Source: JABMMZ01 sp044373665
GTDB taxonomy: Bacteria; Bacteroidota; Bacteroidia; NS11-12g; UBA955
Length of the DNA: 5,884 bases
Direction of reading: 5' to 3'
Assembly: GCA_044373665.1 (NCBI GenBank)
Contig: JBIPNH010000135.1
Location: 1 to 5,884 of the forward strand
A program made the translations under genes and the position numbers. Shown here in pieces: positions 1 to 5,884 of the stretch. Below the pieces are notes generated by a model, which saw only the letters and a program-made list of their open reading frames with translations, did not search any database and was not told the DNA's origin. Position 1 is the stretch's first letter, and each line of letters starts with the position of its first letter.

Positions 1-176
1 TTAAAACTTTCATTATCTTTTTCCATACCATTAAAGCCATACCTATAAGCACCACCTGTATCGCTCTTAAATTGCATCTCAGAAATAGCACTTCCAAAGG
101 CATAGTACTTTAAAGTATCTGTACCCCTTGTCATTGTTAGGTTTGAGTGTGTTTTAAAAATGCCTGTATTTTGCAT
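1..176 (-). CDS. RHS repeat-associated core fragment, partial (3' end beyond the left edge)
   Basis: Seen: reading leftward on the minus strand there is an open frame from a stop near 237-239 to the window edge. It contains KYYAFGSAISE followed by YRYGFNGMEKDNE (about positions 108 to 10). Family knowledge: YYxFG followed by YRYGFNGKEKDxE is the signature of the RHS repeat-associated core in Bacteroidota, normally located near the C-terminus of very large secreted or surface polymorphic-toxin-like proteins, just before the variable tip. Here only about 20 residues precede the signature, and they do not resemble the usual YD-repeat or DHLGNVR region, so the gene is 5'-truncated and is probably a fragment. 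The start given is the first ATG in frame (174-176); a second ATG lies at 132-134. A minus-strand -7-like box lies just upstream (195-202), so transcription is possible. The C-terminal tip cannot be seen, so I do not call a toxin. Confidence 0.7.
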   Translation of the reverse strand, partial: MQNTGIFKTHSNLTMTRGTDTLKYYAFGSAISEMQFKSDTGGAYRYGFNGMEKDNESF

Positions 177-183
177 TCTGGGC

Positions 184-203
184 TTATTTTGCAACAAAAA
201 TAA
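184..203. repeat. Imperfect inverted repeat between head-to-head genes (possible divergent promoter or operator)
   Basis: Seen: TTATTTTG (184-191) is followed by CAA and then CAAAAATAA (195-203), an inverted repeat with one extra A. On the minus strand 202-195 reads TATTTTTG, a full match to the Bacteroidota -7 consensus TAnnTTTG, with TTTG at 222-219 sixteen bases upstream. On the plus strand 185-191 reads TATTTTG, one base short of the consensus. TATTTTGCA also occurs at 167-175. Inference: a divergent promoter or operator for the RHS fragment and the recombinase, or a recombinase-binding site. The sequence is very AT-rich, so chance occurrence is a real alternative. Confidence 0.3.
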
Positions 204-209
204 CACAAA

Positions 210-1058
210 ATGACCAATCAAAACATTAAAACGCCATTAATTCCTTTGTTTAAAAAATTTATTTGGGAAACTGAAAAAGGTAAAAGACTTCAAAAAAACG
301 GTAAATCTATCTCCAAATCTACACTTTCAAATTATCGGGCTCTATTGTCTAATTTGATTAAATATGAAGATACTTTTAAAGAGGTAATTTGGGTAAATAC
401 AAGATACAAGTATTTGAAAAGAAATTTTTTGTCCGAAAGAAAGGCTCATCAAAAGTTTTACAAACAGTTTACTGATATGCTGTATAATAAATCTTGTACT
501 GATAATTATGTAGGCATGTTAATTAAAACATTAAGAACTTTTTACGCCTATCTAAATCAGGTAAAAGGATTTGTAACAGGTGGTTTTTATAAAGATTTTC
601 ATGCCGTTAAAGAAGAAATTCCTATCATCGTATTGTCTCAAGATTACTTGAGGAAATTATTAAGCGATGAGCCATTTCATGAAAGACTAAGTGCTGAATT
701 TCAAATTTCAAAAGACATATTTGTTGTTGGTTGTACCATTGGGTTAAGATTTTCTGATATTATTAAGTTAACCAATAAAAACTGGCAATTACAAGGAGAC
801 AACCATTACATAATTACTAAAACTCAAAAGACCAAAACTGAAACAAGAATTAAAATTCCTAATCATATTGTTCAGATTTTAAATAAATATAAAAATAATC
901 AGAAAACACTTTTGCCAAAAGTGACTTTAGAGAAATTCAATGGAGATTTAAAGCAGTTGTGTTTTATGGCTGGTTGGGATTATGAAGTAGGAAAAATTGA
1001 ATACAAAAAAAAATTATTTTTTAAAGTTCAATACATCACTTCAAAACTTACCGATTAA
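210..1058 (+). pseudogene. Tyrosine recombinase/integrase, C-terminally truncated
   Basis: Site-specific recombinase of the Bacteroidota phage/transposon integrase type. Seen: residues about 1-60 fit an N-terminal arm-type domain, about 75-130 a SAM-like core-binding domain, and from about 140 the catalytic domain. GCTIGLRFSDI carries the first catalytic Arg (R180), and YIITKTQKTKTETRIKIP (about 200-217) is the beta-hairpin carrying the catalytic Lys. The homology ends at YITS, where family members continue with SHTxRR. The last residues (KLTD) are unrelated, and the frame stops inside the tail of the opposing membrane-protein gene, overlapping it by 11 bases. The HxxR box, the H/W box and the nucleophilic Tyr are therefore absent. 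At 282 aa it is about 100 residues shorter than usual. Family knowledge says it cannot cleave DNA without the Tyr. The ATG at 210 fits the family N-terminus and follows an A-rich leader. It could still make a DNA-binding protein. Confidence 0.85.
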
Positions 1059-1632
1059 AAACCTTTCGTCTTTCTGCTGCTACCTCATCTGAAAGTTCTT
1101 TGTTTGTAGGATTTTCAATAAATTTTTTATACGCTTCTATATACGTTGGATAATTTCGGTATTTAAACTCAAACATGAGGTTTGACGGCAATACTACTAA
1201 TATCAACGCAAGTCCTCCAAACAAGGCTATTCTTTTGAAAATGTTTCTGTAATAATCAATTTTGTTTTTTGTAAATTGAATCAAGCCAACAATTGTTACA
1301 ACCAAAAATCCAGACAAACCAACACTCATCATAACAAATGCTCCAGGCCATTCATTGAATTTAAAAATTAGTCCAATTATAGTTTGGGACAATGCTATTC
1401 CTGTTCCAATTGCCCCAACAATTCTTAATGCTGAAACATCTGCATAAGCAACTTTCTTGAAAATATTCCTCAATTGAACCCCATTAAAGAAAGCGAAACT
1501 AAAATACATGTAAAACAAACTTAGAAAAGAGAGTGATAAAAGCATAAATAGATTCGCCATAGGAATCAAAAATAAATTCAACAGGATTGACACCAATCCC
1601 AATAGCACAAAAATAAGCTCAAACTTTTTCAT
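1048..1632 (-). CDS. Five-helix membrane protein with GldL-like WPGA motif, function unknown
   Basis: I do not recognise a named family for this 194-residue protein. Seen: five hydrophobic segments at about 4-24, 28-49, 69-90, 98-120 and 133-151, then a soluble charged tail (about 155-194) containing YRNYPTYIEAYKKFIENP and an EVAAERRK-like helix. Between helices 3 and 4 is FKFNEWPGAFVM (90-101). An FKxxHWPGA loop between two helices is a recurring feature of Bacteroidota inner-membrane proteins, including the gliding/type IX secretion motor protein GldL. Here the usual His is Glu, and the rest does not look like GldL, so I do not assign that role. The gene starts 39 bases after the stop of the transporter gene upstream, with no clear promoter between, so cotranscription is likely. 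Its stop codon lies almost on the junction with the truncated recombinase; whether the native C-terminus is intact is unknown. Confidence 0.75.
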   Translation of the reverse strand: MKKFELIFVLLGLVSILLNLFLIPMANLFMLLSLSFLSLFYMYFSFAFFNGVQLRNIFKKVAYADVSALRIVGAIGTGIALSQTIIGLIFKFNEWPGAFVMMSVGLSGFLVVTIVGLIQFTKNKIDYYRNIFKRIALFGGLALILVVLPSNLMFEFKYRNYPTYIEAYKKFIENPTNKELSDEVAAERRKVFNR

Positions 1633-1671
1633 CAGAATTAACTAAATATCTTCACTTCAATTATCATAAAA

Positions 1672-2580
1672 TCAGATCATTTTAGCTACTTTTCTTTTGT
1701 TAACCAAATAACCAAAAAGTGCAGCTGTAAAGAACATCATCAAACTGTAAATTGCTGGAGGAATACTCATTGCGCTGTTATTTAACACATTAAACGCAAT
1801 ATATATCGCCATAGTTCCATTGTGTATGCCAATCTCCATGCCTATTGCCACAGACTGTTTATGGTTTATCTTAAACATTTGAGGAATATAATAACCTATA
1901 GCCATACTTAGAATATTGAACAACAAGGCTGCTACTCCTACTTGCTGAAAATACAAGGCAACATTTTCTTTTTCTTTCAATACTGCACCCACTATAATTA
2001 AAGCTAAAAACAAAGCAGACAATATTTTAACTGGTTTGTCTAATTTTTGTGATACCATTGGTTTTTGAGCTTTTACTATCATTCCAATTGAAACTGGAAT
2101 CAGCACAATAGCGAACACTTCCACTATTTTGGAAAACTGCATAGGCACAGCAACGTCGGTTTGCATAAAATAATGAATTGAAAAGTTGACAATAAATGGT
2201 AAAGTTAAAAGCGTAATTAAACTGTTCATTGCCGTTAGTGTAATGTTTAAGGCAACATCACCTTTGGCTAAATGGCTGAATAAATTGGCAGTTGGTCCTC
2301 CGGGTGAAGCTGCTAAAAGCATCAGTCCTACAGCTAATGCAGGCTCTAGACCAAAGCCTTTGGCAATAAAAAAACAAACCACAGGCAACAATAACATTTG
2401 ACAAACCAAGCCTATAAAAATAGCTTTAGGATATTTTACTATTCTTTTAAAATCATCTAATGTTAACGATAAACCAAGTCCTAGCATAATAACAGACAAG
2501 GCAACAGGCAAAAACACATTGGTTAAGCTATTGGCGGCAGGTGCCGTTTGCGTTTGTAAAATTTGTAATAATAAACTCAT
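1672..2580 (-). CDS. Bile acid:sodium symporter family (BASS/SBF) transporter
   Basis: Inner-membrane secondary transporter of 302 residues, a normal length for bacterial BASS proteins, with about nine to ten hydrophobic helices. Seen: SPGGPTANLFSHLAKGDVAL (92-111) matches the first crossover/Na-binding region, where family members have SPGGxxSN...ARGDVALS. EIGIHNGTMA (249-258) matches the second crossover, ExGxQN, which holds the second Na site in characterised homologues. His replaces the usual Gln at 253; E249 and N254 are kept. I believe EVGIHNGTLA-like forms occur in a bacterial subgroup, so this is probably not a defect. Family knowledge: these proteins move organic anions (bile acids, pantoate, keto acids, sulfur compounds) with Na+; the substrate here cannot be inferred. 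The start is supported by a promoter just upstream and by a hydrophobic helix starting near residue 20. It is probably cotranscribed with the downstream WPGA membrane protein. Confidence 0.93.
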   Translation of the reverse strand: MSLLLQILQTQTAPAANSLTNVFLPVALSVIMLGLGLSLTLDDFKRIVKYPKAIFIGLVCQMLLLPVVCFFIAKGFGLEPALAVGLMLLAASPGGPTANLFSHLAKGDVALNITLTAMNSLITLLTLPFIVNFSIHYFMQTDVAVPMQFSKIVEVFAIVLIPVSIGMIVKAQKPMVSQKLDKPVKILSALFLALIIVGAVLKEKENVALYFQQVGVAALLFNILSMAIGYYIPQMFKINHKQSVAIGMEIGIHNGTMAIYIAFNVLNNSAMSIPPAIYSLMMFFTAALFGYLVNKRKVAKMI

Positions 2581-2600
2581 ATCTATTCTTTTTTAAAAGA

Positions 2601-2630
2601 CAAATGTATTATTAAAATTATACAATGCAA
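2601..2630 (-). promoter_or_regulatory. Promoter of the BASS transporter gene
   Basis: On the minus strand TACATTTG (2608-2601) matches TAnnTTTG exactly, and TTG (2630-2628) lies 19 bases upstream, the spacing expected for the Bacteroidota primary sigma factor. The predicted transcript start is near 2594, giving a leader of about 14 bases before the ATG at 2580. It sits in the only sizeable gap between the minus-strand genes. Confidence 0.55.
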
Positions 2631-2694
2631 GTATTTTTAAAACAAATGCTTTTTTAAACACCCAATTTTTGTCAATTTATTGATAATATCTAGC

Positions 2695-2719
2695 AAAAAA
2701 AAGGAATTACAACATCCCT
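2695..2719 (-). terminator. Putative intrinsic terminator of the TrmH-family gene
   Basis: On the minus strand AGGGAT, starting inside the TAG stop codon, can pair with ATTCCT across a six-base loop (one G-T pair). Eight T residues follow at once (2702-2695, the first shared with the stem). The stem is short, so it may be leaky, but it is in the right place between this gene and the separately promoted transporter gene. Confidence 0.45.
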
Positions 2720-3446
2720 ACCTCACCAAATTATCTAACACAATAGCGGTACTTACGGCAGCATTTAAAGATTCTGCGCCCCCAATTTTAGGAATAGTAA
2801 GCTTATAAGTGGCACTTTGCATTATCTCTTTGCTTACACCATGTCCTTCGTTTCCTATTACTATCATTCCTTTTTGCTGGGTTTGAAAGTTGTGTACGTT
2901 TTCGCCATCGAAACTTGTTACTATTAATGGTAATTGATACTGATTGGCCATTTCAATAATATCGGCATAAACCACCTCAACCCGCAAAAAACTACCCATT
3001 GTAGCGCTTATACACTTGGGATTGTAAACATCGGTGCACCCTTTACTACATATCAATTTTTTAATCCCATACCAGTCGGCAATTCTTATAATGGTTCCCA
3101 AATTACCAGGGTCTTGAATCTCATCTAATGCCAATGTGTAAACATCGCTCGACAAGTGCTTATCAAATTGAGGTATTTTAACAACAGCCAAAACCCTTTG
3201 TGGTGCTTGATGAAAAGATATTTTTTTCAATTCATCTTCACTGACTTCAGTACACTCCAATCCTTTTATAAACAACTGATTTTCAACAATCCATGAATTT
3301 ACGGCAACTAATTTTACAATTTTGTATGAGCTTTTCAACAATTCGGCAATACTTTTTTCACCTTCTACCACAAATTGGTCATATTTTTGTCTCTGTTTTT
3401 TATCTTGAAGACTTTTAATAAATTGAATGGCAGTTTTACTCAACAT
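2718..3446 (-). CDS. TrmH/SpoU-family RNA 2'-O-ribose methyltransferase
   Basis: SAM-dependent methyltransferase acting on the ribose 2'-OH of a tRNA or rRNA nucleotide; cytoplasmic. Seen: residues about 1-95 form the SpoU substrate-binding domain (KYDQFVVEGEKSIAELL at 21-37). The SPOUT trefoil-knot domain follows with all three motifs: motif 1 DEIQDPGNLGTIIR (108-121) with catalytic-type N115 and R121, motif 2 VIGNEGHGVS (196-205), and motif 3 IPKIGGAESLNAA (218-230). The 242-residue length is typical of the RlmB/TrmH-like rRNA methylase group in Bacteroidota, but the target nucleotide cannot be read from the sequence. The N-terminus MLSKTAIQFIKSLQDKKQR matches the family start, so the ATG at 3446 is firm. 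The gene is divergent from tamL, with overlapping 5' ends. A promoter lies within tamL codons, and a short terminator follows the stop. Confidence 0.93.
   Translation of the reverse strand: MLSKTAIQFIKSLQDKKQRQKYDQFVVEGEKSIAELLKSSYKIVKLVAVNSWIVENQLFIKGLECTEVSEDELKKISFHQAPQRVLAVVKIPQFDKHLSSDVYTLALDEIQDPGNLGTIIRIADWYGIKKLICSKGCTDVYNPKCISATMGSFLRVEVVYADIIEMANQYQLPLIVTSFDGENVHNFQTQQKGMIVIGNEGHGVSKEIMQSATYKLTIPKIGGAESLNAAVSTAIVLDNLVR
3382..3389 (+). promoter_or_regulatory. Candidate -7 element for tamL inside the trmH coding region
   Basis: TATTTTTG matches TAnnTTTG exactly and would start transcripts near 3395-3397, just ahead of the candidate TTG starts of tamL at 3405 and 3423. No TTG box is visible at 17-23 bases upstream, so the -33 half is missing or degenerate. 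It is the best candidate I see upstream of tamL. Confidence 0.3.
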
Positions 3447-5792
3447 GGCTTTTGGGCTTGGGGATTGCTATTTATATTGTTAATGAATGCTTGCAAATCT
3501 ACCAAATTAGTTCCCCAAGACAAACATTTGTTAGAAAAAAATATAATTAAAACTACCGTAACCGATAATAATGTCTTTAATAAGGTCATTAGTATATTGG
3601 ACAGAGACCAAGCTATATATGTAAAACACAAACCCAATCGGAAAATATTAGTATTAGGTAAATTTTACTTAGGTCTATACAACGTAGGCAGTAGCAAAAA
3701 ACATCCCGAAAAAAATGACAGCACCAAGTGGCGTAAGTATCTCCGCAATATTGGGGAAGCACCTATCCTACTCGATACCAACGAAATACAAAAAACAAAA
3801 GTCAACCTTAAAAAATACTTAATTAACAAAGGCTATCTGAATTGTGACATTGAACACCAAGTGGTTTATAAAAAGAAAAAAGCAATTGTAACCTACTTCA
3901 TTAATCCCAACAATGCCTTTACCATTCGCAAAGTCATGTTGTTTGCCGATGACGCTGAGATTGACCAATTGCTGAACCAAAACATGAAGTTTTCTTTGCT
4001 TGATTCAGGCAATAATCTGGACATTGAACTAATATCGCAAGAACGGAATAGAATGACTGAATTACTCAGAAACAACGGTTATTTCGACTTTAATAAAGAC
4101 TATTTCGACTTTGAATTGGACACGATAAAAAAAGTGAATCAAGTGGATATTGTAATTAATGTTTCCAACAAAGCGAATGGAGATAGGTTTATAAAAAAGA
4201 AAATAAATGCCATTAATGTGGTTTTTGAAAATGATGAAGAAACACAAAAACCTGAATCTACCATTTATTTCAATGGCATTTCGTTCAATTTCAATGGCTA
4301 CCCTTTAAAACCTTATGTCATTGCGAAAAATATTACCATTAAAAAAGACTCTTTGTTTAGTGAAAATGAACTTGAAAGTTCTTATGCTAAATTGAGTGAA
4401 TTAAGTATTTTTAAATTCATTGATATTTCTTTTTTACCTAATCCTATGGATACCATTAATTCATTAAATGTTCTTATTACGTTAAGAACTAATTTAAGGC
4501 AATCCTTTTCCATTGAACCTCAGGGTATTATATCCCAATTAAACAGAATTCAAAGCAGCAGTTTGAGTTCCAATTCTTATGGTATAGCCAATAGTTTGAT
4601 ATGGGCGCATCGCAACTTATTCCGCAATGCCGAATTGTTCGAAATAAGCTCAAACACCAGAATGGAAACGCAGTTTTATCGCGACGTAGCGAGCAATCAG
4701 CTATTTTACACCAACTTAGCTATTCAACAAAGTTTAAATGCCAGTATAACCATTCCTAAATCCTCTTTTCTTACACCAATAGAGCGTTGGAAGAATGTAA
4801 AATCGGTAAAAACCAACTTCAATGTGTCCTTTTTATACGAATTGAACCCCGACTATACTCGTAAAATTTTACCATTAACCTATCAATATCAAATACAATC
4901 GAAACGTTTTACATGGTATTTGAATATCGCTGAAATTTCCTTTAGTAGAAATAATTTGACCGATGTTAACTTATTTGGACGGAATGACAGTGCCTTTATC
5001 ACCCGTATTTTCCAAAACAACTTAATTACATCGAGCAGTTTAAATTTCTTTTTCACCAATAAAAACACGACCAAAAGTAGAAGTTTTTTCATTGTTCGTG
5101 CCAATGTTTTAGAATTGGGTGGCAATGTACACCGATTGGCTAGACGCATTTTAGACAATCAGAATAACGCAGACACGTCGTACCAATTATTCAATGTGAA
5201 TTATTTCCAATATGCCAAAACAGAGATTGATGCCAGATGTAGCACCAAATTGAACGAAAATTCATCCCTTGGATTTCGCTTAAACATGGGTGCCACCTAC
5301 CCTTATTCCAATCAGAAAGAAGTGGCGTTTGATAAATTATATTTTATAGGTGGAGCTAATAGTTTAAGAGGTTGGCGACCACGAACCATTGGTCCGGGTA
5401 TTTATTCTCCGAACACCAATAATTTCAGGATAGACAGAGCGGGAGATTTAGTAATACAGGGAAGTATTGAATACAGGTTTGACTTAATAAAAAATAAATT
5501 AGAAGGCGCCTTTTTTACCGATGCGGGCAATATTTGGATATTGAGAAACGAAAATAACGTAAATCCTGACAAACTATTCAAATTAAACCAATCATACAAA
5601 GACATTGCAGCGAATGCAGGAATCGGCGCTAGAATAGATTTTCAGTTCTTTTTGTTTCGATTAGATTATGGGTTTCAAATCCACAATCCGGAATTTGTAG
5701 GAACAGAGCGATGGGTAATCAAAGATTTTGCTAGAAACCAGTATTTTAGCAAATATGGATTACTTAATTTCGGTATTGGATATCCTTTTTAA
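3405..5792 (+). CDS. tamL: TamL-type lipidated Omp85 (BamA/TamA family) outer-membrane assembly protein
   Basis: Outer-membrane protein of the Omp85 superfamily. In Bacteroidota the lipidated TamA-like member, TamL, is thought to act with TamB in outer-membrane assembly. Seen, numbering from TTG 3405 (795 aa): a signal peptide with hydrophobic core GLLFILLMNA and lipobox LMNAC (Cys30, codon 3492-3494), then KSTKLVPQDKHLL, the usual TamL-like start of the mature protein. Residues about 35-365 are POTRA-like modules (KVNLKKYLINKGYLNCDIE and MTELLRNNGYFDF are typical POTRA helices). A beta-barrel follows from about 366 to 795. It carries the L6 motif SLRGWRPRTIGPG (653-665, LRGW for VRGF), FFTDAGNIW (703-711) and a terminal beta-signal ending in Phe (GIGYPF). 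The start is uncertain: there is no ATG in frame ahead of the lipobox except one four codons before the Cys. TTG 3405 gives a Lys-containing n-region; TTG 3423 has an A-rich leader but no charge. No tamB gene follows; a tRNA gene does. Confidence 0.9.
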   Translation: MKTFNKLNGSFTQHGFWAWGLLFILLMNACKSTKLVPQDKHLLEKNIIKTTVTDNNVFNKVISILDRDQAIYVKHKPNRKILVLGKFYLGLYNVGSSKKHPEKNDSTKWRKYLRNIGEAPILLDTNEIQKTKVNLKKYLINKGYLNCDIEHQVVYKKKKAIVTYFINPNNAFTIRKVMLFADDAEIDQLLNQNMKFSLLDSGNNLDIELISQERNRMTELLRNNGYFDFNKDYFDFELDTIKKVNQVDIVINVSNKANGDRFIKKKINAINVVFENDEETQKPESTIYFNGISFNFNGYPLKPYVIAKNITIKKDSLFSENELESSYAKLSELSIFKFIDISFLPNPMDTINSLNVLITLRTNLRQSFSIEPQGIISQLNRIQSSSLSSNSYGIANSLIWAHRNLFRNAELFEISSNTRMETQFYRDVASNQLFYTNLAIQQSLNASITIPKSSFLTPIERWKNVKSVKTNFNVSFLYELNPDYTRKILPLTYQYQIQSKRFTWYLNIAEISFSRNNLTDVNLFGRNDSAFITRIFQNNLITSSSLNFFFTNKNTTKSRSFFIVRANVLELGGNVHRLARRILDNQNNADTSYQLFNVNYFQYAKTEIDARCSTKLNENSSLGFRLNMGATYPYSNQKEVAFDKLYFIGGANSLRGWRPRTIGPGIYSPNTNNFRIDRAGDLVIQGSIEYRFDLIKNKLEGAFFTDAGNIWILRNENNVNPDKLFKLNQSYKDIAANAGIGARIDFQFFLFRLDYGFQIHNPEFVGTERWVIKDFARNQYFSKYGLLNFGIGYPF
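3494..3524 (-). promoter_or_regulatory. Promoter of the TrmH-family gene, embedded in tamL codons
   Basis: On the minus strand TAGATTTG (3501-3494) matches TAnnTTTG, and TTTG (3524-3521) lies 19 bases upstream. Transcription would begin near 3487 and give a leader of about 40 bases to the ATG at 3446. The element overlaps the tamL codons directly after the lipobox cysteine. Confidence 0.5.
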
Positions 5793-5801
5793 AATCTTTT
5801 T

Positions 5802-5829
5802 TTGAATATGTATTTTTTTTATATATTTG
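5802..5829 (+). promoter_or_regulatory. Promoter of tRNA-His
   Basis: TTG at 5802-5804 (TTTG from 5801), a 17-base spacer, then TATATTTG at 5822-5829, an exact TAnnTTTG match. The predicted start near 5836 is about 8 bases ahead of the mature tRNA 5' end. It lies in the 51-base gap after tamL, so the tRNA is probably transcribed independently of tamL. Confidence 0.65.
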
Positions 5830-5843
5830 CAATCCCAAAAAAC

Positions 5844-5884
5844 GGTAGTCATAGCTCAGTTGGTTAGAGCATCGGTTTGTGGTA
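5844..5884 (+). tRNA. tRNA-His (anticodon GTG), 3' part beyond the window
   Basis: Seen: the 5' acceptor strand GTAGTCA (5845-5851), U8 and A9, then a D stem GCTC/GAGC (5854-5857 with 5867-5870) enclosing AGTTGGTTA. The anticodon stem 5' strand is TCGGT (5872-5876), and the loop TTGTGGT holds anticodon GTG at 5879-5881. The last base, A5884, is the first of the 3' anticodon strand and pairs with T5876. G5844 is the genome-encoded G-1 expected of bacterial tRNA-His and supports the identity. The window ends at about base 40 of the tRNA. Confidence 0.93.

Noticed and set aside
185..191. TATTTTG as the recombinase promoter
   Set aside because: It is one base short of TAnnTTTG, and no TTG box lies at 17-23 bases upstream; recorded only as part of the inverted repeat.
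1005..1022. A9-TTA-T6 stretch near the end of the recombinase as a bidirectional terminator or a programmed frameshift site
   Set aside because: The hairpin would be all A-T and lies in coding sequence. The reading frame after the A run still matches the family (to YITS), and no shifted frame downstream yields the missing HxxR region.
2186..2401. Plus-strand open frame opposite the BASS gene
   Set aside because: It mirrors a well-matched transporter gene on the other strand and shows no domain or initiation signal of its own.
2581..2717. Possible small gene or RNA in the 137-base gap between the TrmH and BASS genes
   Set aside because: The gap is accounted for by the trmH terminator and the BASS promoter; no open frame or further structure is evident.
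3440..3637. Minus-strand open frame overlapping the start of tamL and of the TrmH gene
   Set aside because: The opposing tamL lipobox and the trmH N-terminus both match their families; this frame matches nothing and overlaps both.
4889..5158. Minus-strand basic peptide frame within the tamL barrel
   Set aside because: A shadow of beta-barrel codons; its sequence is a low-complexity Lys/Leu composition typical of antisense AT-rich DNA.
5778..5790. GGATATCC palindrome followed by T residues at the end of tamL as a terminator
   Set aside because: The palindrome leaves no loop for a hairpin, so it is not a credible intrinsic terminator.

Overview
The window looks like chromosomal DNA from a member of the Bacteroidota, probably a marine or environmental flavobacterium-like or Chitinophagales-like organism. 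The evidence is the low GC, the TAnnTTTG-type -7 promoter elements with upstream TTG/TTTG boxes, the lack of Shine-Dalgarno sequences with A-rich leaders instead, a lipidated Omp85 protein (TamL type), a Bacteroidota-type tyrosine recombinase, and an RHS-core peptide with the YGFNG-EKDNE signature. I cannot name the genus from the sequence.

Left part (1 to about 1047) is accessory DNA and looks eroded. The minus strand runs off the left edge with a short piece of an RHS repeat-associated core. Head-to-head with it, on the plus strand, is a tyrosine recombinase that keeps its arm-binding and core-binding domains and its first catalytic arginine, but is cut off just before the HxxR motif. The roughly 35 bases between them hold a 9-base direct repeat and an imperfect inverted repeat with promoter-like elements.

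Middle part (1048 to 3446) holds three minus-strand genes. A TrmH/SpoU-family RNA 2'-O-methyltransferase ends in a plausible intrinsic terminator. It is followed by a BASS-family sodium-coupled transporter with its own good promoter, then, 39 bases on, a five-helix membrane protein of unknown function with the WPGA motif seen in GldL-like proteins. The last two are probably cotranscribed. The last gene ends 1-5 bases from the point where the recombinase homology stops, so the accessory segment abuts it directly.

Right part (about 3405 to 5884) holds tamL, a lipoprotein Omp85 with POTRA repeats and a 16-strand-type barrel, involved in outer-membrane assembly. It is divergent from trmH, and the two 5' ends overlap: the trmH promoter seems to lie in tamL codons and the best candidate tamL -7 box lies in trmH codons. 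The tamL start codon is uncertain. The window ends inside a tRNA-His(GTG) gene with a clear promoter.

I see no CRISPR array, complete mobile element or defence system. The most unusual points are the truncated recombinase/RHS remnant and the overlapping divergent trmH/tamL start region.
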